Source of the DNA: Kordiimonadales bacterium IMCC3096
GTDB lineage: Bacteria > Pseudomonadota > Alphaproteobacteria > Minwuiales > Minwuiaceae
Assembly (NCBI GenBank): GCA_016865035.1
Contig: CP018227.1
Location: 1,706,001 to 1,770,000, forward strand
Length of the DNA: 64,000 bases
Direction of reading: 5' to 3'
The position numbers and the translations under genes were made by a program. This document shows, piece by piece, positions 1 through 9,315 of the stretch. The notes beneath the pieces are model-generated. The model worked only from the letters and a program-made list of their open reading frames with translations, had not been told where the DNA came from and ran no database searches. How positions within the stretch are numbered: position 1 is the stretch's first letter; each line of letters begins with the position of its first letter.

Positions 1-2
1 TC

Positions 3-3000
3 GATATCCGCCTGTCGATCTCCAGCCTGCTGCTGGGCGATGTGGTGGCGAACCGGGTCACCCTGATCCGTCCGCAGCTCAATCTGGTGACCCTGGCGAA
101 CGGGCGGCGCAATCATGCGGGGATCGGGCATCTGACCGACATGCTGGGCCAGCCGGGGGGCGAAGGCGCCGTTGGTGCCGCCGCCGATGCACCGATCCGG
201 CACGTGGATTTCGTCGATGGGCTGATCGACCTGAAGAACGCCAGGACCGGTGTCGATGTCACCCTGACGGAAATGGCCGGGACGCTGGAGGCGGAACGGG
301 AGGGCAGACCGCCAACCCTGCGCATGGCCGGGCGCATGGTCGGGCTGCCGCTGGCGGTGGAGGTCAATGCGACCGCCCCGGCCAGCGGCACCCGCCTGTC
401 GGTGGTGCTGAACGATGAAACCGGCGGCACGGCGACATTCCGGGGGAAGGTCACGCCCGAGGCACCGGGGCGGATGCGCGGATCCCTGACGGCAGAAACA
501 CCGGACCTGCTCGCCAGCCTGCGCCTGCTCGGCATCGACCTGACCGATGACCGGATTCCCGATCCCGTGCCGGGCAACATCATTGGCGACATGACCTTCA
601 CCGACGAAGGCGCGGTGATGGAGAAGATGACCTTCGACATCGCGGGGATCGAGGGCCGGGGCCGGGTCACCGCCACCCTGCCCACCGGGCCGGGCGCAGG
701 GGATGCGCCGGTCCTGGATATCAGCATCGGGTTCGAGCAACTGAACGGCGATGACCTGCTGCGCCGCGCCAGGCCCCTGCTGTCCGGTGACGGCCCCCCC
801 GGGCCGACCCTGCCGACCGGGATCACGGCGGCGCTGCGCCTGGATGTGGGCGTGGTCTCGCTCGGCGGCAGCCAGCTGCGCCAGCTCGCCTTTGACGCGG
901 CCCTGTCACGGGGGGACCTGACGATCGGCCGGCTCAGCACGCTGCTGCCGGGCGGGTCCGATCTCGCCTTCACCGGCAAGCTGCGGACCCCGACCGGGCA
1001 CCCGCGCCTGGACGGCACCCTGGAAGCCGCGACCGACAACCTGCGCGCGCTGCTGGACTGGAGCGGGCTGACGGTCACGGACCGGGCGGCGGACCGGCTG
1101 CGCAACGCCAGCATCACCGCCACCATCAGCGCCACCGACGACGTGATACAGGCCTATGGGCTGGACATGCGGCTGGACCGGTCGCGGGTCAGTGGCGGAT
1201 TCGCCGTGGCGGTGCGCGATCGCCCCTCCTTCAGTCTCGACCTGCGCGTCGACCAGCTCAACGCCGATGCCTACCTGCAGGCGCTGGGACTGGACGGGCA
1301 TGTGCGCCGCATCAGCGGCGTCGATGGGCCGCCGGATGTGAGCTTCCTCAGCGGCCTGGATACCAACAGCAGGCTTGCCGTGGATCAGCTCTGGCTGAAC
1401 GGGCGCACCTACAGCGACCTCACGCTGGACGCCAGCCTGATCGGCGGCCAGCTTTCCCTCAACGGCCTGCAGCTCTACCTGCCCGGCGGGGCACGCCTGA
1501 CGCTGGACGGGTCGCTGGACAATCCGGAGGACCCCCGGTTTGCCCTCAACGGGACGGGCTCGGGCGATGACCTGCGCGCGGTGCTGCTGGCCTTCGGCCT
1601 GCCGCTGGACAGTGTCGCCGCGCGGTTCGGGGCATTCGAGACCGGGTTCAGCCTGGAGGGTTCCCTTGACGCCGTGCAACTGACCAGCCGGATCGAGCTT
1701 TCCGCTGCCCGGCTGTCGGTAGAGGGCGGCGCGACCGGCTGGCTGACCGATCCGCGCTTCGACCTGACGGTGGCGGTGGACAACGCGCGGCTGCTGTCGG
1801 GGCTGGATCTGCTGTTCCCCGACCTGCGCTGGCCCGACCATCTGGACGACACGATGGTCGCCGACCTGCGGCTCGACGGTACGGTCGCCGACTATCGCCT
1901 GCTGGGTCATGTCGATGCCCTGTCGGCCCGGATGGAACTGGACGGCAGCATCAGCGGGCCGCCGGAACAGCGGCGCTTCCGGGGGGGCGTGGCGCTGCGG
2001 CACCAGAATCTCTCGGCACTGGCCGTGGCCCTGTTTCCTGACCTGTCACCGACCGTGGCCAACACCGGGCCGGTGGAAGTACTGGGCACCCTGACGATCA
2101 CGCCGGGAGGGCTGGAGATCAGCGGCATGGACCTCGGGTCCGCACCGCTCAACCTGCGGGGCGACCTGCGCTGGGACAGCGGGGCGCAGCGGCTGACCGG
2201 CGCAGTGGCGGCGGGCAGCATCGCACTCGACCCCCTGTTGCCGGCGGCCGACAGTGGCGCCGCCCTGGCCGCGCTGCAGTCCGATACGGCAAGGCGCTGG
2301 TCGCGGGCGCCGCTCGACCTGCTCTGGATGACACGCATGCAGGGCGCGATGGACCTGCGGCTGGACCGGCTGGAAGTACGTGGCCTGATCCTGCACGATC
2401 TCGCCGCATCGGCCAGCCTGGAGGCCGGGTCGCTGGCGCTCTCCGATCTGAGGGCGCGGATGGCGGATGGCGATGTGCGGGGCACGCTGCGCCTGACCGG
2501 CGGCACCCGACCGGAACTGGACCTGGACCTCACCTGGCGGGATGCCGATGTCGGTGCGCTGATCACCCTGGCCACGGCGACCAGCGTGATTGCCGGGCGC
2601 GGGGACCTGGATCTCGACCTGCGTGCCCGTGGTGTCGCGCCCTTCGACATGGTCCGGGCGGCGGAGGGAGACGTGCACCTTGCGATGCAGCCGACCGTGG
2701 TTCAGGGCATCGATGTTCCGGCGTGGCTGCAGGTCACGAGCGCCGACGCTTCCGAGGCGGCCCTGCGCGGCGGCCGGACCGAACTCGCCGGGTTCCGCTC
2801 CGGCCTGAACATACGGGCAGGCATCATCTCACCCGTCGCGCCGATCAGCATCGCGGCAGGCGCGGCACGCACCACCTGGCGCGGCAATGCCGACATCGCC
2901 GACTGGACGCTGGATCTGGAGGCCCTGCTGGAGACGCCCGAGGCCAGCGACCGGGGGACGGTCCTGTCATTCACGGGTCCGCTGAATCAGCCACGGCTGC

Positions 3001-3020
3001 GGATTGCGCCGCAGCCGTGA
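3..3020 (+). CDS. AsmA-like family protein, C-terminal part (5' end outside window)
   Basis: The reading frame is already open at the left edge, so the true start lies upstream; about 1005 residues are visible. The protein is a long series of beta-rich repeats with many D-x-R/D-L-x-L strands and no catalytic motif. Near the end it has the AsmA C-terminal type pattern in which a low-rank base term is followed by repeated GxxDLDLDLRARG-like strands (roughly residues 855-960). AsmA-like proteins are inner-membrane anchored, extend into the periplasm and belong to the bridge-like lipid-transfer superfamily involved in phospholipid movement to the outer membrane. The membrane anchor would be in the missing N-terminus. 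It stands alone and is followed by a palindromic repeat. Confidence 0.8.
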   Translation, partial: DIRLSISSLLLGDVVANRVTLIRPQLNLVTLANGRRNHAGIGHLTDMLGQPGGEGAVGAAADAPIRHVDFVDGLIDLKNARTGVDVTLTEMAGTLEAEREGRPPTLRMAGRMVGLPLAVEVNATAPASGTRLSVVLNDETGGTATFRGKVTPEAPGRMRGSLTAETPDLLASLRLLGIDLTDDRIPDPVPGNIIGDMTFTDEGAVMEKMTFDIAGIEGRGRVTATLPTGPGAGDAPVLDISIGFEQLNGDDLLRRARPLLSGDGPPGPTLPTGITAALRLDVGVVSLGGSQLRQLAFDAALSRGDLTIGRLSTLLPGGSDLAFTGKLRTPTGHPRLDGTLEAATDNLRALLDWSGLTVTDRAADRLRNASITATISATDDVIQAYGLDMRLDRSRVSGGFAVAVRDRPSFSLDLRVDQLNADAYLQALGLDGHVRRISGVDGPPDVSFLSGLDTNSRLAVDQLWLNGRTYSDLTLDASLIGGQLSLNGLQLYLPGGARLTLDGSLDNPEDPRFALNGTGSGDDLRAVLLAFGLPLDSVAARFGAFETGFSLEGSLDAVQLTSRIELSAARLSVEGGATGWLTDPRFDLTVAVDNARLLSGLDLLFPDLRWPDHLDDTMVADLRLDGTVADYRLLGHVDALSARMELDGSISGPPEQRRFRGGVALRHQNLSALAVALFPDLSPTVANTGPVEVLGTLTITPGGLEISGMDLGSAPLNLRGDLRWDSGAQRLTGAVAAGSIALDPLLPAADSGAALAALQSDTARRWSRAPLDLLWMTRMQGAMDLRLDRLEVRGLILHDLAASASLEAGSLALSDLRARMADGDVRGTLRLTGGTRPELDLDLTWRDADVGALITLATATSVIAGRGDLDLDLRARGVAPFDMVRAAEGDVHLAMQPTVVQGIDVPAWLQVTSADASEAALRGGRTELAGFRSGLNIRAGIISPVAPISIAAGAARTTWRGNADIADWTLDLEALLETPEASDRGTVLSFTGPLNQPRLRIAPQP

Positions 3021-3072
3021 TGCATCCGTCTGGCGTCGGAGTGGTTTGCTGACCGCTCCCGGTCTATCGGTT

Positions 3073-3158
3073 GACCGTTCCGCCCCTCTCCCCCTCCCGG
3101 CCACCCACGCAAGTATCCTGAAATGGGTGGCCGGGAGGGGGAGAGGGGCGGAACGGTC
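3073..3158. repeat. Long-stem palindromic repeat, family 1, copy 1
   Basis: Two perfectly complementary 35-nt arms (3073-3107 and 3124-3158) flank a 16-nt loop. The arms are runs of C and CT on one side and G and GA on the other. In RNA either strand would fold into a 35-bp hairpin. Related copies lie at 5232, 10319, 12978, 45884, 49012 and 52641. There is no T-tract, so it is not a classical terminator. It separates the AsmA-like gene from the convergent aldolase gene. Confidence 0.95.
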
Positions 3159-3172
3159 CCCGAACGACTACA

Positions 3173-3940
3173 TCAGTCGCGGAAGCTCGGGTCGATGCGG
3201 TCCAGCTTGCGCAGCAGGCCGGGCCAGTCGCGATGGCCAAGGGGTGAAAACTTCTCGAACTGCTTTGCGGTGTGCTCGCAGACTTCCTCGCTCGGCAGTT
3301 CCAGTTCGACACCACCGGACAGGGCATCGATCTGCGACTGGCAGGCCTTCTCCAGATAGGCCAGCACGTTGAACGCCTCCGGCACCGTCTCGCCCACGGA
3401 CAGCAGACCGTGGTTGCGCAGGATCATGGCCTTGTTGGTACCCAGGTGGCTGATCAGGCGGTCCCGCTCCGAATGGTCCAGCGCCACGCCCTCGTAGGGG
3501 TGATACGACAGACGCTTGTAGAAGCGCAGGGCCGTCTGGTTCAGCGGCAGCAGGCCGTCCTTCTGCGCCGAGATCGCCATGCCGGCACGGGTGTGGGTAT
3601 GGGCGACGGAGAACACGTCGGGACGACCGGACAGCACGGCGGAATGAATGGTGTAACCGGCCGGGTTGGCCCCGAAGTCACCCTGCATCAGCACATTGCC
3701 GTCATAGTCCAGCTTGATCAGGCTGGAGGCGGTGATCTCGTCGAAGAAAAGGCCATGCGGGTTCAGCAGGAAGGCATCTTCTCCCGGCACGCGGGCGGAG
3801 ATGTGGGTGGCGGTCAGGTCATCCCAGCCGTTCAGGGCCACCAGGCGATAGAATGCGGCCAGGTCGACACGGACCGCCCATTCCTCTTCTGAGACCTTGT
3901 TGCGGACTGACTTCACGATTGGTGCGGTATCCGGCATCAT
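3173..3940 (-). CDS. Class II aldolase/adducin domain protein
   Basis: A 255-residue protein of the zinc-dependent class II aldolase/adducin fold (FucA/AraD-like). The HTHTRAG segment (His114 and His116) and the later RNHGLL segment supply the three metal-binding histidines of the family, and the ILRNHGLLSVG context is typical. Such enzymes cleave or epimerise phosphorylated sugars or decarboxylate small acids; the substrate cannot be read from the sequence. Two adjacent ATG codons follow a GGGAGG site, and the second (3937) has the better spacing. It is a single gene, convergent with the AsmA-like gene and divergent from the enoyl-reductase-like gene. Confidence 0.88.
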   Translation of the reverse strand: MMPDTAPIVKSVRNKVSEEEWAVRVDLAAFYRLVALNGWDDLTATHISARVPGEDAFLLNPHGLFFDEITASSLIKLDYDGNVLMQGDFGANPAGYTIHSAVLSGRPDVFSVAHTHTRAGMAISAQKDGLLPLNQTALRFYKRLSYHPYEGVALDHSERDRLISHLGTNKAMILRNHGLLSVGETVPEAFNVLAYLEKACQSQIDALSGGVELELPSEEVCEHTAKQFEKFSPLGHRDWPGLLRKLDRIDPSFRD

Positions 3941-4183
3941 TTCCTCCCGGTTTCGCTGAGTTTCCTGATGTTCCGCCGATCATCGCCGACGGTCGTTTGC
4001 CCCCTGGACCGGGGCCATTTCCTGCAAACTGACGCAAGGAAAGCCCACACACAAGTACAGATGCTGCACGGTGACCCTTCGCCTGCCGCAATCCCGGGCC
4101 CGGAGAACACATGCACCGGCGCGATTCCCTCCGGCGCCGCCCTGCTGTATCGTCACCCGATCAATCCGGGGAGGGGTTTCATC

Positions 4184-5167
4184 ATGAAGGTCATGCAGTT
4201 CTCGCGCTTTGGCGTGCCGCACGAGGTTGTCGAGCTTGTCGAGGTCGATGCGCCGGGTGCGCCGGGACCGGGCCGGGTCAATGTCCAGGTGCTGGCCAGC
4301 CCGATCAATCCGGCCGACCTGCTGAACATGGAAGGCCGCTATGGCGCCGAGCTGCCGACCCTGCCGATGACGCAGGGGGCGGAGGGTGTCGGTCGTGTCA
4401 CGGCAGTGGGCGAAGGCGTCGACAATGTGAAGGTCGGTGATCTGGTGACGCCACCGGCGCGCGGACTCTGGCGGGAGCAGGTGCAGGGTCCGGCGCGGGG
4501 GCTGGTGCCGCTGCCGGCGGAGGCCGACATGCTGCAGCTCGCCATGCTGCGCGCCAACCCGGCCACCGCCTGGCTGATGCTGACGAAATACGTGACGCTG
4601 GAGGCCGGGGACTACGTGATCCAGAACGCCGCCAACTCCGCCGTGGGCCGCCATCTGATCCGGCTGGCGCGGGCGTCCGGCTGGAAGTCGGTCAATGTCG
4701 TGCGGCGGCCCGAGCTGGTGGCGGAACTGACCGAACTGGGTGCCGACGTGGTGCTGGTGGACGGCCCGGATCTGGCTGACCGGGTGGCAGAGGCAACCGG
4801 CGGCAACCTGCCGAAGCTGGCCATCGATGCCATCGGCGGCAGCGCGGTGCAGCGGCTGGCACAGGCCACCGCCGACAAGGGTACCGTGGTCAACTATGGC
4901 CTGCTGTCGGGCGATCCGCTGATGATCGACGCGCGGGAGACCGTGTTCCGCGACATCACCGTGCGCGGCTTCTGGCTGGCCCCCTGGTTCGCAGAGGCGA
5001 CCCCGCAGGAGATCGGCGAAACCTACCGCTTCCTGTCGGAGAAGGTCGCAAGCGGCGACCTGTTCGTGCCGGTGGAAGCCACCTACGACCTCAGCAAGGT
5101 CGCCGACGCCCTGCGCCACGCCGCGAAGGAAGGCCGCGACGGCAAGATCATCATCACGATGGAATAG
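4184..5167 (+). CDS. MDR-family NADPH-dependent reductase, 2-enoyl thioester reductase-like
   Basis: A 327-residue zinc-independent medium-chain dehydrogenase/reductase. The N-terminal GroES-like fold carries SPINPADLLN and GAEGVGRVTAVGEGV, and the Rossmann half contains NAANSAVGRHLIRLA. The NPAD segment, the lack of zinc-ligand cysteines and the HLIRLARASG stretch resemble mitochondrial/bacterial ETR (MECR) enzymes, which reduce trans-2-enoyl thioesters with NADPH; quinone reductase is the alternative. An upstream in-frame start exists at 3968, but ATG 4184 has a GGGGAGGGG ribosome site and matches the family N-terminus. It is transcribed alone and ends at a palindromic repeat. Confidence 0.85.
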   Translation: MKVMQFSRFGVPHEVVELVEVDAPGAPGPGRVNVQVLASPINPADLLNMEGRYGAELPTLPMTQGAEGVGRVTAVGEGVDNVKVGDLVTPPARGLWREQVQGPARGLVPLPAEADMLQLAMLRANPATAWLMLTKYVTLEAGDYVIQNAANSAVGRHLIRLARASGWKSVNVVRRPELVAELTELGADVVLVDGPDLADRVAEATGGNLPKLAIDAIGGSAVQRLAQATADKGTVVNYGLLSGDPLMIDARETVFRDITVRGFWLAPWFAEATPQEIGETYRFLSEKVASGDLFVPVEATYDLSKVADALRHAAKEGRDGKIIITME

Positions 5168-5231
5168 GTTGCGCCGACCCCGCGTCTGAATCGTTTGCTG
5201 ACCCCGGCCAGCCCTGTCCCGGATTCTCCGT

Positions 5232-5318
5232 GGACCGTGCCAGCCCACTCCCCCTCCCGACCACCCATAAGGATAATCCCGTGGGTGGTCGGGAGGGGGA
5301 GTGGGCTGGCCGGGGACC
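5232..5318. repeat. Long-stem palindromic repeat, family 1, copy 2
   Basis: A perfect 28-bp stem (5240-5267 with 5282-5309) and a 14-nt loop of a second type (TAAGGATAATCCCG), extended by imperfect pairing on both sides. Fragments of the right arm are repeated just downstream (about 5310-5358), so this insertion looks composite or partly duplicated. Confidence 0.9.
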
Positions 5319-5415
5319 GCAAACAATTCCCGAGAGGGCAGGCCGGGGACCACGAATGAATCGCTACCGCACCGAAGCATCTTGCGCTTGATTGCTGCAC
5401 GCGCGAACATTGCGC

Positions 5416-6219
5416 ATGCCTGACAAGGAACAGCCTCCCGCTTCGTCACCCGACACGGTCCTGCTGGTCGTGCATCAGCGCCATTCCGACCCCGGTCGGG
5501 TCGGCCTGCGCCTGCGCACCATGGGCTATCGCGTCGACATCTGCCGTCATGCCTGCGGCGAGCCGCTGCCGGAGAACCTCGACCGTTACGCCGGGGTCGC
5601 GGTCTTCGGCGGGCCGATGAGTGCCAACGACGTGCACGAGGACTACATCCGCAACGAGATCGACTGGATTCCAAAGGTGGTGGAGAGCGGCACGCCGTTC
5701 CTCGGCATCTGCCTGGGTGCCCAGTTGCTGGCCCGCGCGGCGGGCGGCACGGTCGCCGAGCATCCGGAGGGACGGGTGGAGATCGGCTATTACCCCGTGC
5801 GCGCGACCGAGGCGGGAAAGGCGTTCTTTCCCGACGAGATGCGGATCTTCCAGTGGCATCGCGAAGGTTTCACGACCCCGGAAAGCGGCACCCTGCTGGC
5901 CACCGGCGACTGCTTTCCGGAGCAGGCCTTCGCCATGAACGGCAACGCCCTGGCGATCCAGTTTCATCCGGAGGTGACGGAGCAGATGAACCGGCGCTGG
6001 CTGATCGGCGGCGCCGCCCGGCTGGTCTGTCCCGGTGCGCAGCAGCCGGACGAGCACATGGCAGGCCGCCGCCAGCACGATCCGCATGTGGATGGCTGGG
6101 TGGATGGATTCCTGCGCGGCTGGCTCGCCCTGGACCGGCGCGACCCGGATCAGCTTTCGGGGCATGACCATGAACGGAACGGGATCGCAGGCGATGCAAC
6201 AGCGGCCGCAGGTGCCTGA
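5416..6219 (+). CDS. Class I glutamine amidotransferase-like protein
   Basis: A 267-residue triad-type amidotransferase. The nucleophile elbow is GICLGAQ (Cys about residue 103) and the His-Glu pair is in QFHPEVTEQ, so all three catalytic residues are present. FGGPMSANDVHEDY is the oxyanion-side motif of GMP-synthase-like stand-alone glutaminase domains. A C-terminal extension of about 60 residues rich in His and Asp follows the domain. The ammonia acceptor is unknown; stand-alone members include gamma-glutamyl hydrolases and amidotransferase partners. ATG 5416 is chosen over a TTG at 5392. There are no close operon partners. Confidence 0.87.
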   Translation: MPDKEQPPASSPDTVLLVVHQRHSDPGRVGLRLRTMGYRVDICRHACGEPLPENLDRYAGVAVFGGPMSANDVHEDYIRNEIDWIPKVVESGTPFLGICLGAQLLARAAGGTVAEHPEGRVEIGYYPVRATEAGKAFFPDEMRIFQWHREGFTTPESGTLLATGDCFPEQAFAMNGNALAIQFHPEVTEQMNRRWLIGGAARLVCPGAQQPDEHMAGRRQHDPHVDGWVDGFLRGWLALDRRDPDQLSGHDHERNGIAGDATAAAGA

Positions 6220-6285
6220 AACTTGACTCTGTTTACCGGAACAGACGCGAACAAAGTCGGATAATCCGGACACTGAAAACGAATC

Positions 6286-6305
6286 GATTCGCGGGCCCGC
6301 GAATC
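6286..6305. promoter_or_regulatory. Perfect 20-bp palindrome, candidate operator
   Basis: GATTCGCGGGCCCGCGAATC is a perfect palindrome 27 nt before the acyl-CoA dehydrogenase start. It overlaps a 10-bp palindrome (GAATCGATTC, 6281-6290) and follows an 11-nt CGGAT-A-ATCCG palindrome (6259-6269). Such symmetry just before a start is typical of a dimeric repressor site (TetR or GntR type). No regulator gene is adjacent, so the binder is unknown. Confidence 0.5.
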
Positions 6306-6331
6306 TTGCGGGTCGGGGAGGGCCCCAGCAG

Positions 6332-7483
6332 ATGATCTTTCGTGATCCTTCACAGATGACCGAGGAACTGGGGATGCTGCGCGATACCGTGCAGCGCTTC
6401 GTGGCGGAGGCCGTGACACCGCATGGTGACGCGTGGGAGGCGGAGGGCCGCAGCCCGAAATCGGTGCTGAAACAGATGGGCGATCTCGGCCTGCTGGGCG
6501 TGCGCTACCCGGAAAGCTACGGGGGCTCCGCCCTGGACACGCGGGCCACGGTGACCCTGCATGAGGAACTGGGCCGCGCCACCTTCGGCGGCTTCAACGC
6601 CATGGTGGCGGTGCATACCGACATGGCCTCCCCGCACCTGGCCCGCTATGGCACCGATGAGCAGAAGGACCGGCTGATGCCCGGTATCGTTTCCGGTGAC
6701 ATCCTGACGGCGGTTGCCGTGACCGAGCCCGGCGCCGGATCGGACGTGGCCGGCATCACGACAAAGGCGGTGCGCGACGGCAACGGTTGGCGGCTGAACG
6801 GATCGAAGGTGTTCATCACCAACGGGGCCACGGCGGATGTGCTGTTCGTCGGGGCCAAGACCGATACCGACGTCAAGGGCAGCCGCGGCATCTCCATATT
6901 CATCGTGCCGCGCGACACGCCGGGTTTCAGCGTGGCCCGCACCCTGGACAAGACCGGCTGGCGGTCGTCAGACACGGCGGAACTGGTATTCGAGGACGCG
7001 TATCTGCCCGCTGACGCCCTGCTGGGGGAGGAGAACCGCGGTTTCTACGCCATCATGGACAATTTCCAGAACGAGCGGCTGACCCTAGGCGCCATGGCCG
7101 TCGGCATGGCCATGGCCGGGATCGAGCTGACGCTGGACTGGGTGAAACAGCGTCAGGCCTTCAGCAAGACCCTCTGGGACATCGGCGCGATCCGCCAGCG
7201 CCTGTCCATGGCGGCGGCGGAGGTTGAGGCATCGCGCCAGTTGCTCTGGCATGCCGCCTGGCTGGATTCACAGGGTCAGGACTGCGTGCGCGAGGTCTCC
7301 ATGGTCAAGGCCCTGACCGGGGAAATGGTGAACAAGGTGCTCTACGACTGCACCCAGTTCTTCGGCGGCATGGGTTTCATGCGGGAGAACCCGGTGGAAC
7401 GCCTCTATCGCGACGCCCGCGTCATGTCGATCGGGGGCGGCGCGACAGAGGTCATGCTGGAGGAAGTGGCGAAGCGGCTCTAG
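6332..7483 (+). CDS. Acyl-CoA dehydrogenase family protein
   Basis: A 383-residue FAD flavoprotein that would introduce the alpha-beta double bond into an acyl-CoA and pass electrons to ETF. The full ACAD fold is visible: an N-terminal helical domain, the beta-domain with TAVAVTEPGAGSDVAG and NGSKVFITNG, and the C-terminal domain with QFFGGMGFMRENPVERLYRDAR. The C-terminal loop reads IGGGATE instead of the YEGT of medium-chain enzymes, so the catalytic base is probably at the alternative isovaleryl/long-chain position. The substrate is unknown; branched or terpenoid acyl chains are possible. ATG 6332 follows a GGGAGGG ribosome site. Confidence 0.92.
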   Translation: MIFRDPSQMTEELGMLRDTVQRFVAEAVTPHGDAWEAEGRSPKSVLKQMGDLGLLGVRYPESYGGSALDTRATVTLHEELGRATFGGFNAMVAVHTDMASPHLARYGTDEQKDRLMPGIVSGDILTAVAVTEPGAGSDVAGITTKAVRDGNGWRLNGSKVFITNGATADVLFVGAKTDTDVKGSRGISIFIVPRDTPGFSVARTLDKTGWRSSDTAELVFEDAYLPADALLGEENRGFYAIMDNFQNERLTLGAMAVGMAMAGIELTLDWVKQRQAFSKTLWDIGAIRQRLSMAAAEVEASRQLLWHAAWLDSQGQDCVREVSMVKALTGEMVNKVLYDCTQFFGGMGFMRENPVERLYRDARVMSIGGGATEVMLEEVAKRL

Positions 7484-7507
7484 CCGGTCCGTGCGGTCGA
7501 CCGGGCG

Positions 7508-7963
7508 TCAGTCGCGCGTTTCGACCACGAACTCGATCGGCACACGCCCGGCATCGCGGAAGATCAGCACCAGATCATGGGAATAGTCTGCCTGCAGCCC
7601 TGCCTTCAGGCCCATCAGCATGATGTGGTCGCCGCCCGGCTGCAGCTTTGCCTCGCCGCCCGCGGGGATCGCAATCTGTTCCACCGGGCGCATCATCATG
7701 CGCCCGTTCTCGTGGATGTGGGTATGCAGTTCCGCCCGTGCGGCGTCCCCTGATTCAACACCCAGCAGCGCGTCATCCTTCGCACCGTCATTGCGCAGGG
7801 TGACGAAGACCGCCCCGGCGCGCGCCGCACCGATGGTGGCGTAGGCGTAGGGGTGAAGGATGCTCAGATCACCCTTCTGGTATTCATGTGCCGATGCGTT
7901 CTGCAGTCCCAGGCCGAGCAGGATCGCCAGCATGGGAATGATGCGTGTCATGTGTCTGTACAT
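7508..7963 (-). CDS. PCuAC-type periplasmic copper chaperone
   Basis: A 151-residue secreted protein with a signal peptide ending near NASAHEY. The copper-site pattern of the PCu(A)C family is present: His/Met residues in ELHTHIHENGRMMMR followed by the HIM of GGDHIMLMGLK. PCuAC carries Cu(I) in the periplasm and helps metallate the CuA or CuB centre of cytochrome oxidase. It is the last gene of a minus-strand trio with an outer-membrane barrel and a DUF2946-like protein, which supports a copper role for the whole locus. A GGAAAG site precedes ATG 7963. Confidence 0.92.
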   Translation of the reverse strand: MYRHMTRIIPMLAILLGLGLQNASAHEYQKGDLSILHPYAYATIGAARAGAVFVTLRNDGAKDDALLGVESGDAARAELHTHIHENGRMMMRPVEQIAIPAGGEAKLQPGGDHIMLMGLKAGLQADYSHDLVLIFRDAGRVPIEFVVETRD

Positions 7964-8038
7964 CGTGTCTTTCCTTTGTTTCCGGATTTGCCACGCCCGT
8001 GCCGATGTCTCGATCTCCGGGCGTGGCGGGTTGCAGGT

Positions 8039-9214
8039 TCACCAGGCGTATTGCAGGCCCAGTGTCAGGATCAGGTCCGTGTCCATCTGCGGACCGTTGA
8101 GGTTCTGGTAGACGGGCACGGTCGCTTCCATGGCGAGCCGCAGCCCGCGCAGGTCACCGCGCTGCGCCACCAGGTTGACGCCGAGGGAGACATCCAGCCG
8201 CTCGCCCCCGTAATTGTCCGGGTCGGCAGTCTGGTTCGGCACCGCGATGCGGTTGTCGATCCCCTCGATCTGCCCCTCCGACTGGGCCCCGATCCGCAGC
8301 GATGTGCTGGCCCAGGGTGCCCACTGCCTGGAGGCCCAGACATCCAGCCGCAGCCGGTCACCATAGGCGTAACCCTGGCTGTTGCGGTAGGGATGGATAC
8401 GGGCAGCGAGCTGTCCGCCCCAGCCCAGATCGCCATCCGTACCGGTATAGGTGATGCCCGGCATCAGGTCGAAGGTGCCGGTGCCAAGCTGCATGGCATA
8501 GGGCACCCGCAGCACCGGTCGGGCATTGTTCGGCGCCACGATGGCCGCTTCCTCCTCGATGGAACCGGTCGGGATGCTGAGGCCGAGATTGAGATGCAGG
8601 TGATGCATGTCGTCGTCGAACAGGCGCACCAGACCGGCGACGCTGGTGTCACCCAGGCCGCTGGTGTTCACGTCGAACTTGGCCAGTCGGGTTGCCCCCG
8701 CCCCACCGGCGAAGGTGATATGGCCCATGCTCTTCTCGACGTAGTTGCCCATGACCATCAGGGTCAGGTCATCGGTCGGCGCATACATGGCACCGAACAT
8801 GTGCATCTGCATTTCCATGTCGGTCGGCACCACGCGCAGGGTCGGCGGCTGGCCCGGCTGGCCGAAGAAGCGGTTGGGCACGGTGGTGGCGATGGTTTCG
8901 GCCGAGATCTGGCTGTCACCATCCAGATTGCCCCGCATCAGCATCGCCATGTAGCGGTAGGAGACCATCCACTCCCCCGCGTGATGCATGTGATCGCCCA
9001 TGACCCCGATGGGGGCGTGGGAATCCGCGCGGATTGCACTGTGCGGCGCGCCGCTGATGCTGACCGTTGCATGATCGGTGTCGTGGTTTGCCGGAGAAGC
9101 TGCAGGCGGTTGCCCTGCCTTCTTCTCGTGGGCTTCCGTGGGACTGGAGAGCGCCAGCATGGCCACCCCCAGGGCAGCGAGCATGTGGCTCGCCGCGAAT
9201 AGTGTTGTTCGCAT
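8039..9214 (-). CDS. Outer-membrane beta-barrel protein of a copper locus
   Basis: A 391-residue secreted protein. The signal peptide (to about residue 30, cleavage near TEAHEKK) is followed by a His-rich linker with many H-x(n)-H pairs and a GDHMHHAGEW segment. Alternating hydrophobic strands follow, ending in LGLQYAW, a C-terminal aromatic typical of outer-membrane barrels. The pattern fits the MetA-pathway-of-phenol-degradation-like porin group that often sits beside copper chaperones. Transport of copper or another small solute is inferred from context only. ATG 9214 with a GAGG site is preferred over an upstream start at 9241. Confidence 0.75.
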   Translation of the reverse strand: MRTTLFAASHMLAALGVAMLALSSPTEAHEKKAGQPPAASPANHDTDHATVSISGAPHSAIRADSHAPIGVMGDHMHHAGEWMVSYRYMAMLMRGNLDGDSQISAETIATTVPNRFFGQPGQPPTLRVVPTDMEMQMHMFGAMYAPTDDLTLMVMGNYVEKSMGHITFAGGAGATRLAKFDVNTSGLGDTSVAGLVRLFDDDMHHLHLNLGLSIPTGSIEEEAAIVAPNNARPVLRVPYAMQLGTGTFDLMPGITYTGTDGDLGWGGQLAARIHPYRNSQGYAYGDRLRLDVWASRQWAPWASTSLRIGAQSEGQIEGIDNRIAVPNQTADPDNYGGERLDVSLGVNLVAQRGDLRGLRLAMEATVPVYQNLNGPQMDTDLILTLGLQYAW

Positions 9215-9315
9215 GAATATCCTCGCGTTCAGCGCGATCACGCACTGCGTTTCCGGCCCCGGCGGGGTCGGCGAACGTCAGACGTGCCGCTGCTGACAGT
9301 TTCCAACTGTCGAAA

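Noticed and set aside
3073-3158. Rho-independent terminator
   Set aside because: The stem is very long and no T-run follows on either strand; the same element lies between genes of single operons.
6223-6265. TTGACT and GATAAT as a promoter for the acyl-CoA dehydrogenase gene
   Set aside because: The two boxes are 31 bases apart, far from the 16-18 needed for sigma-70.
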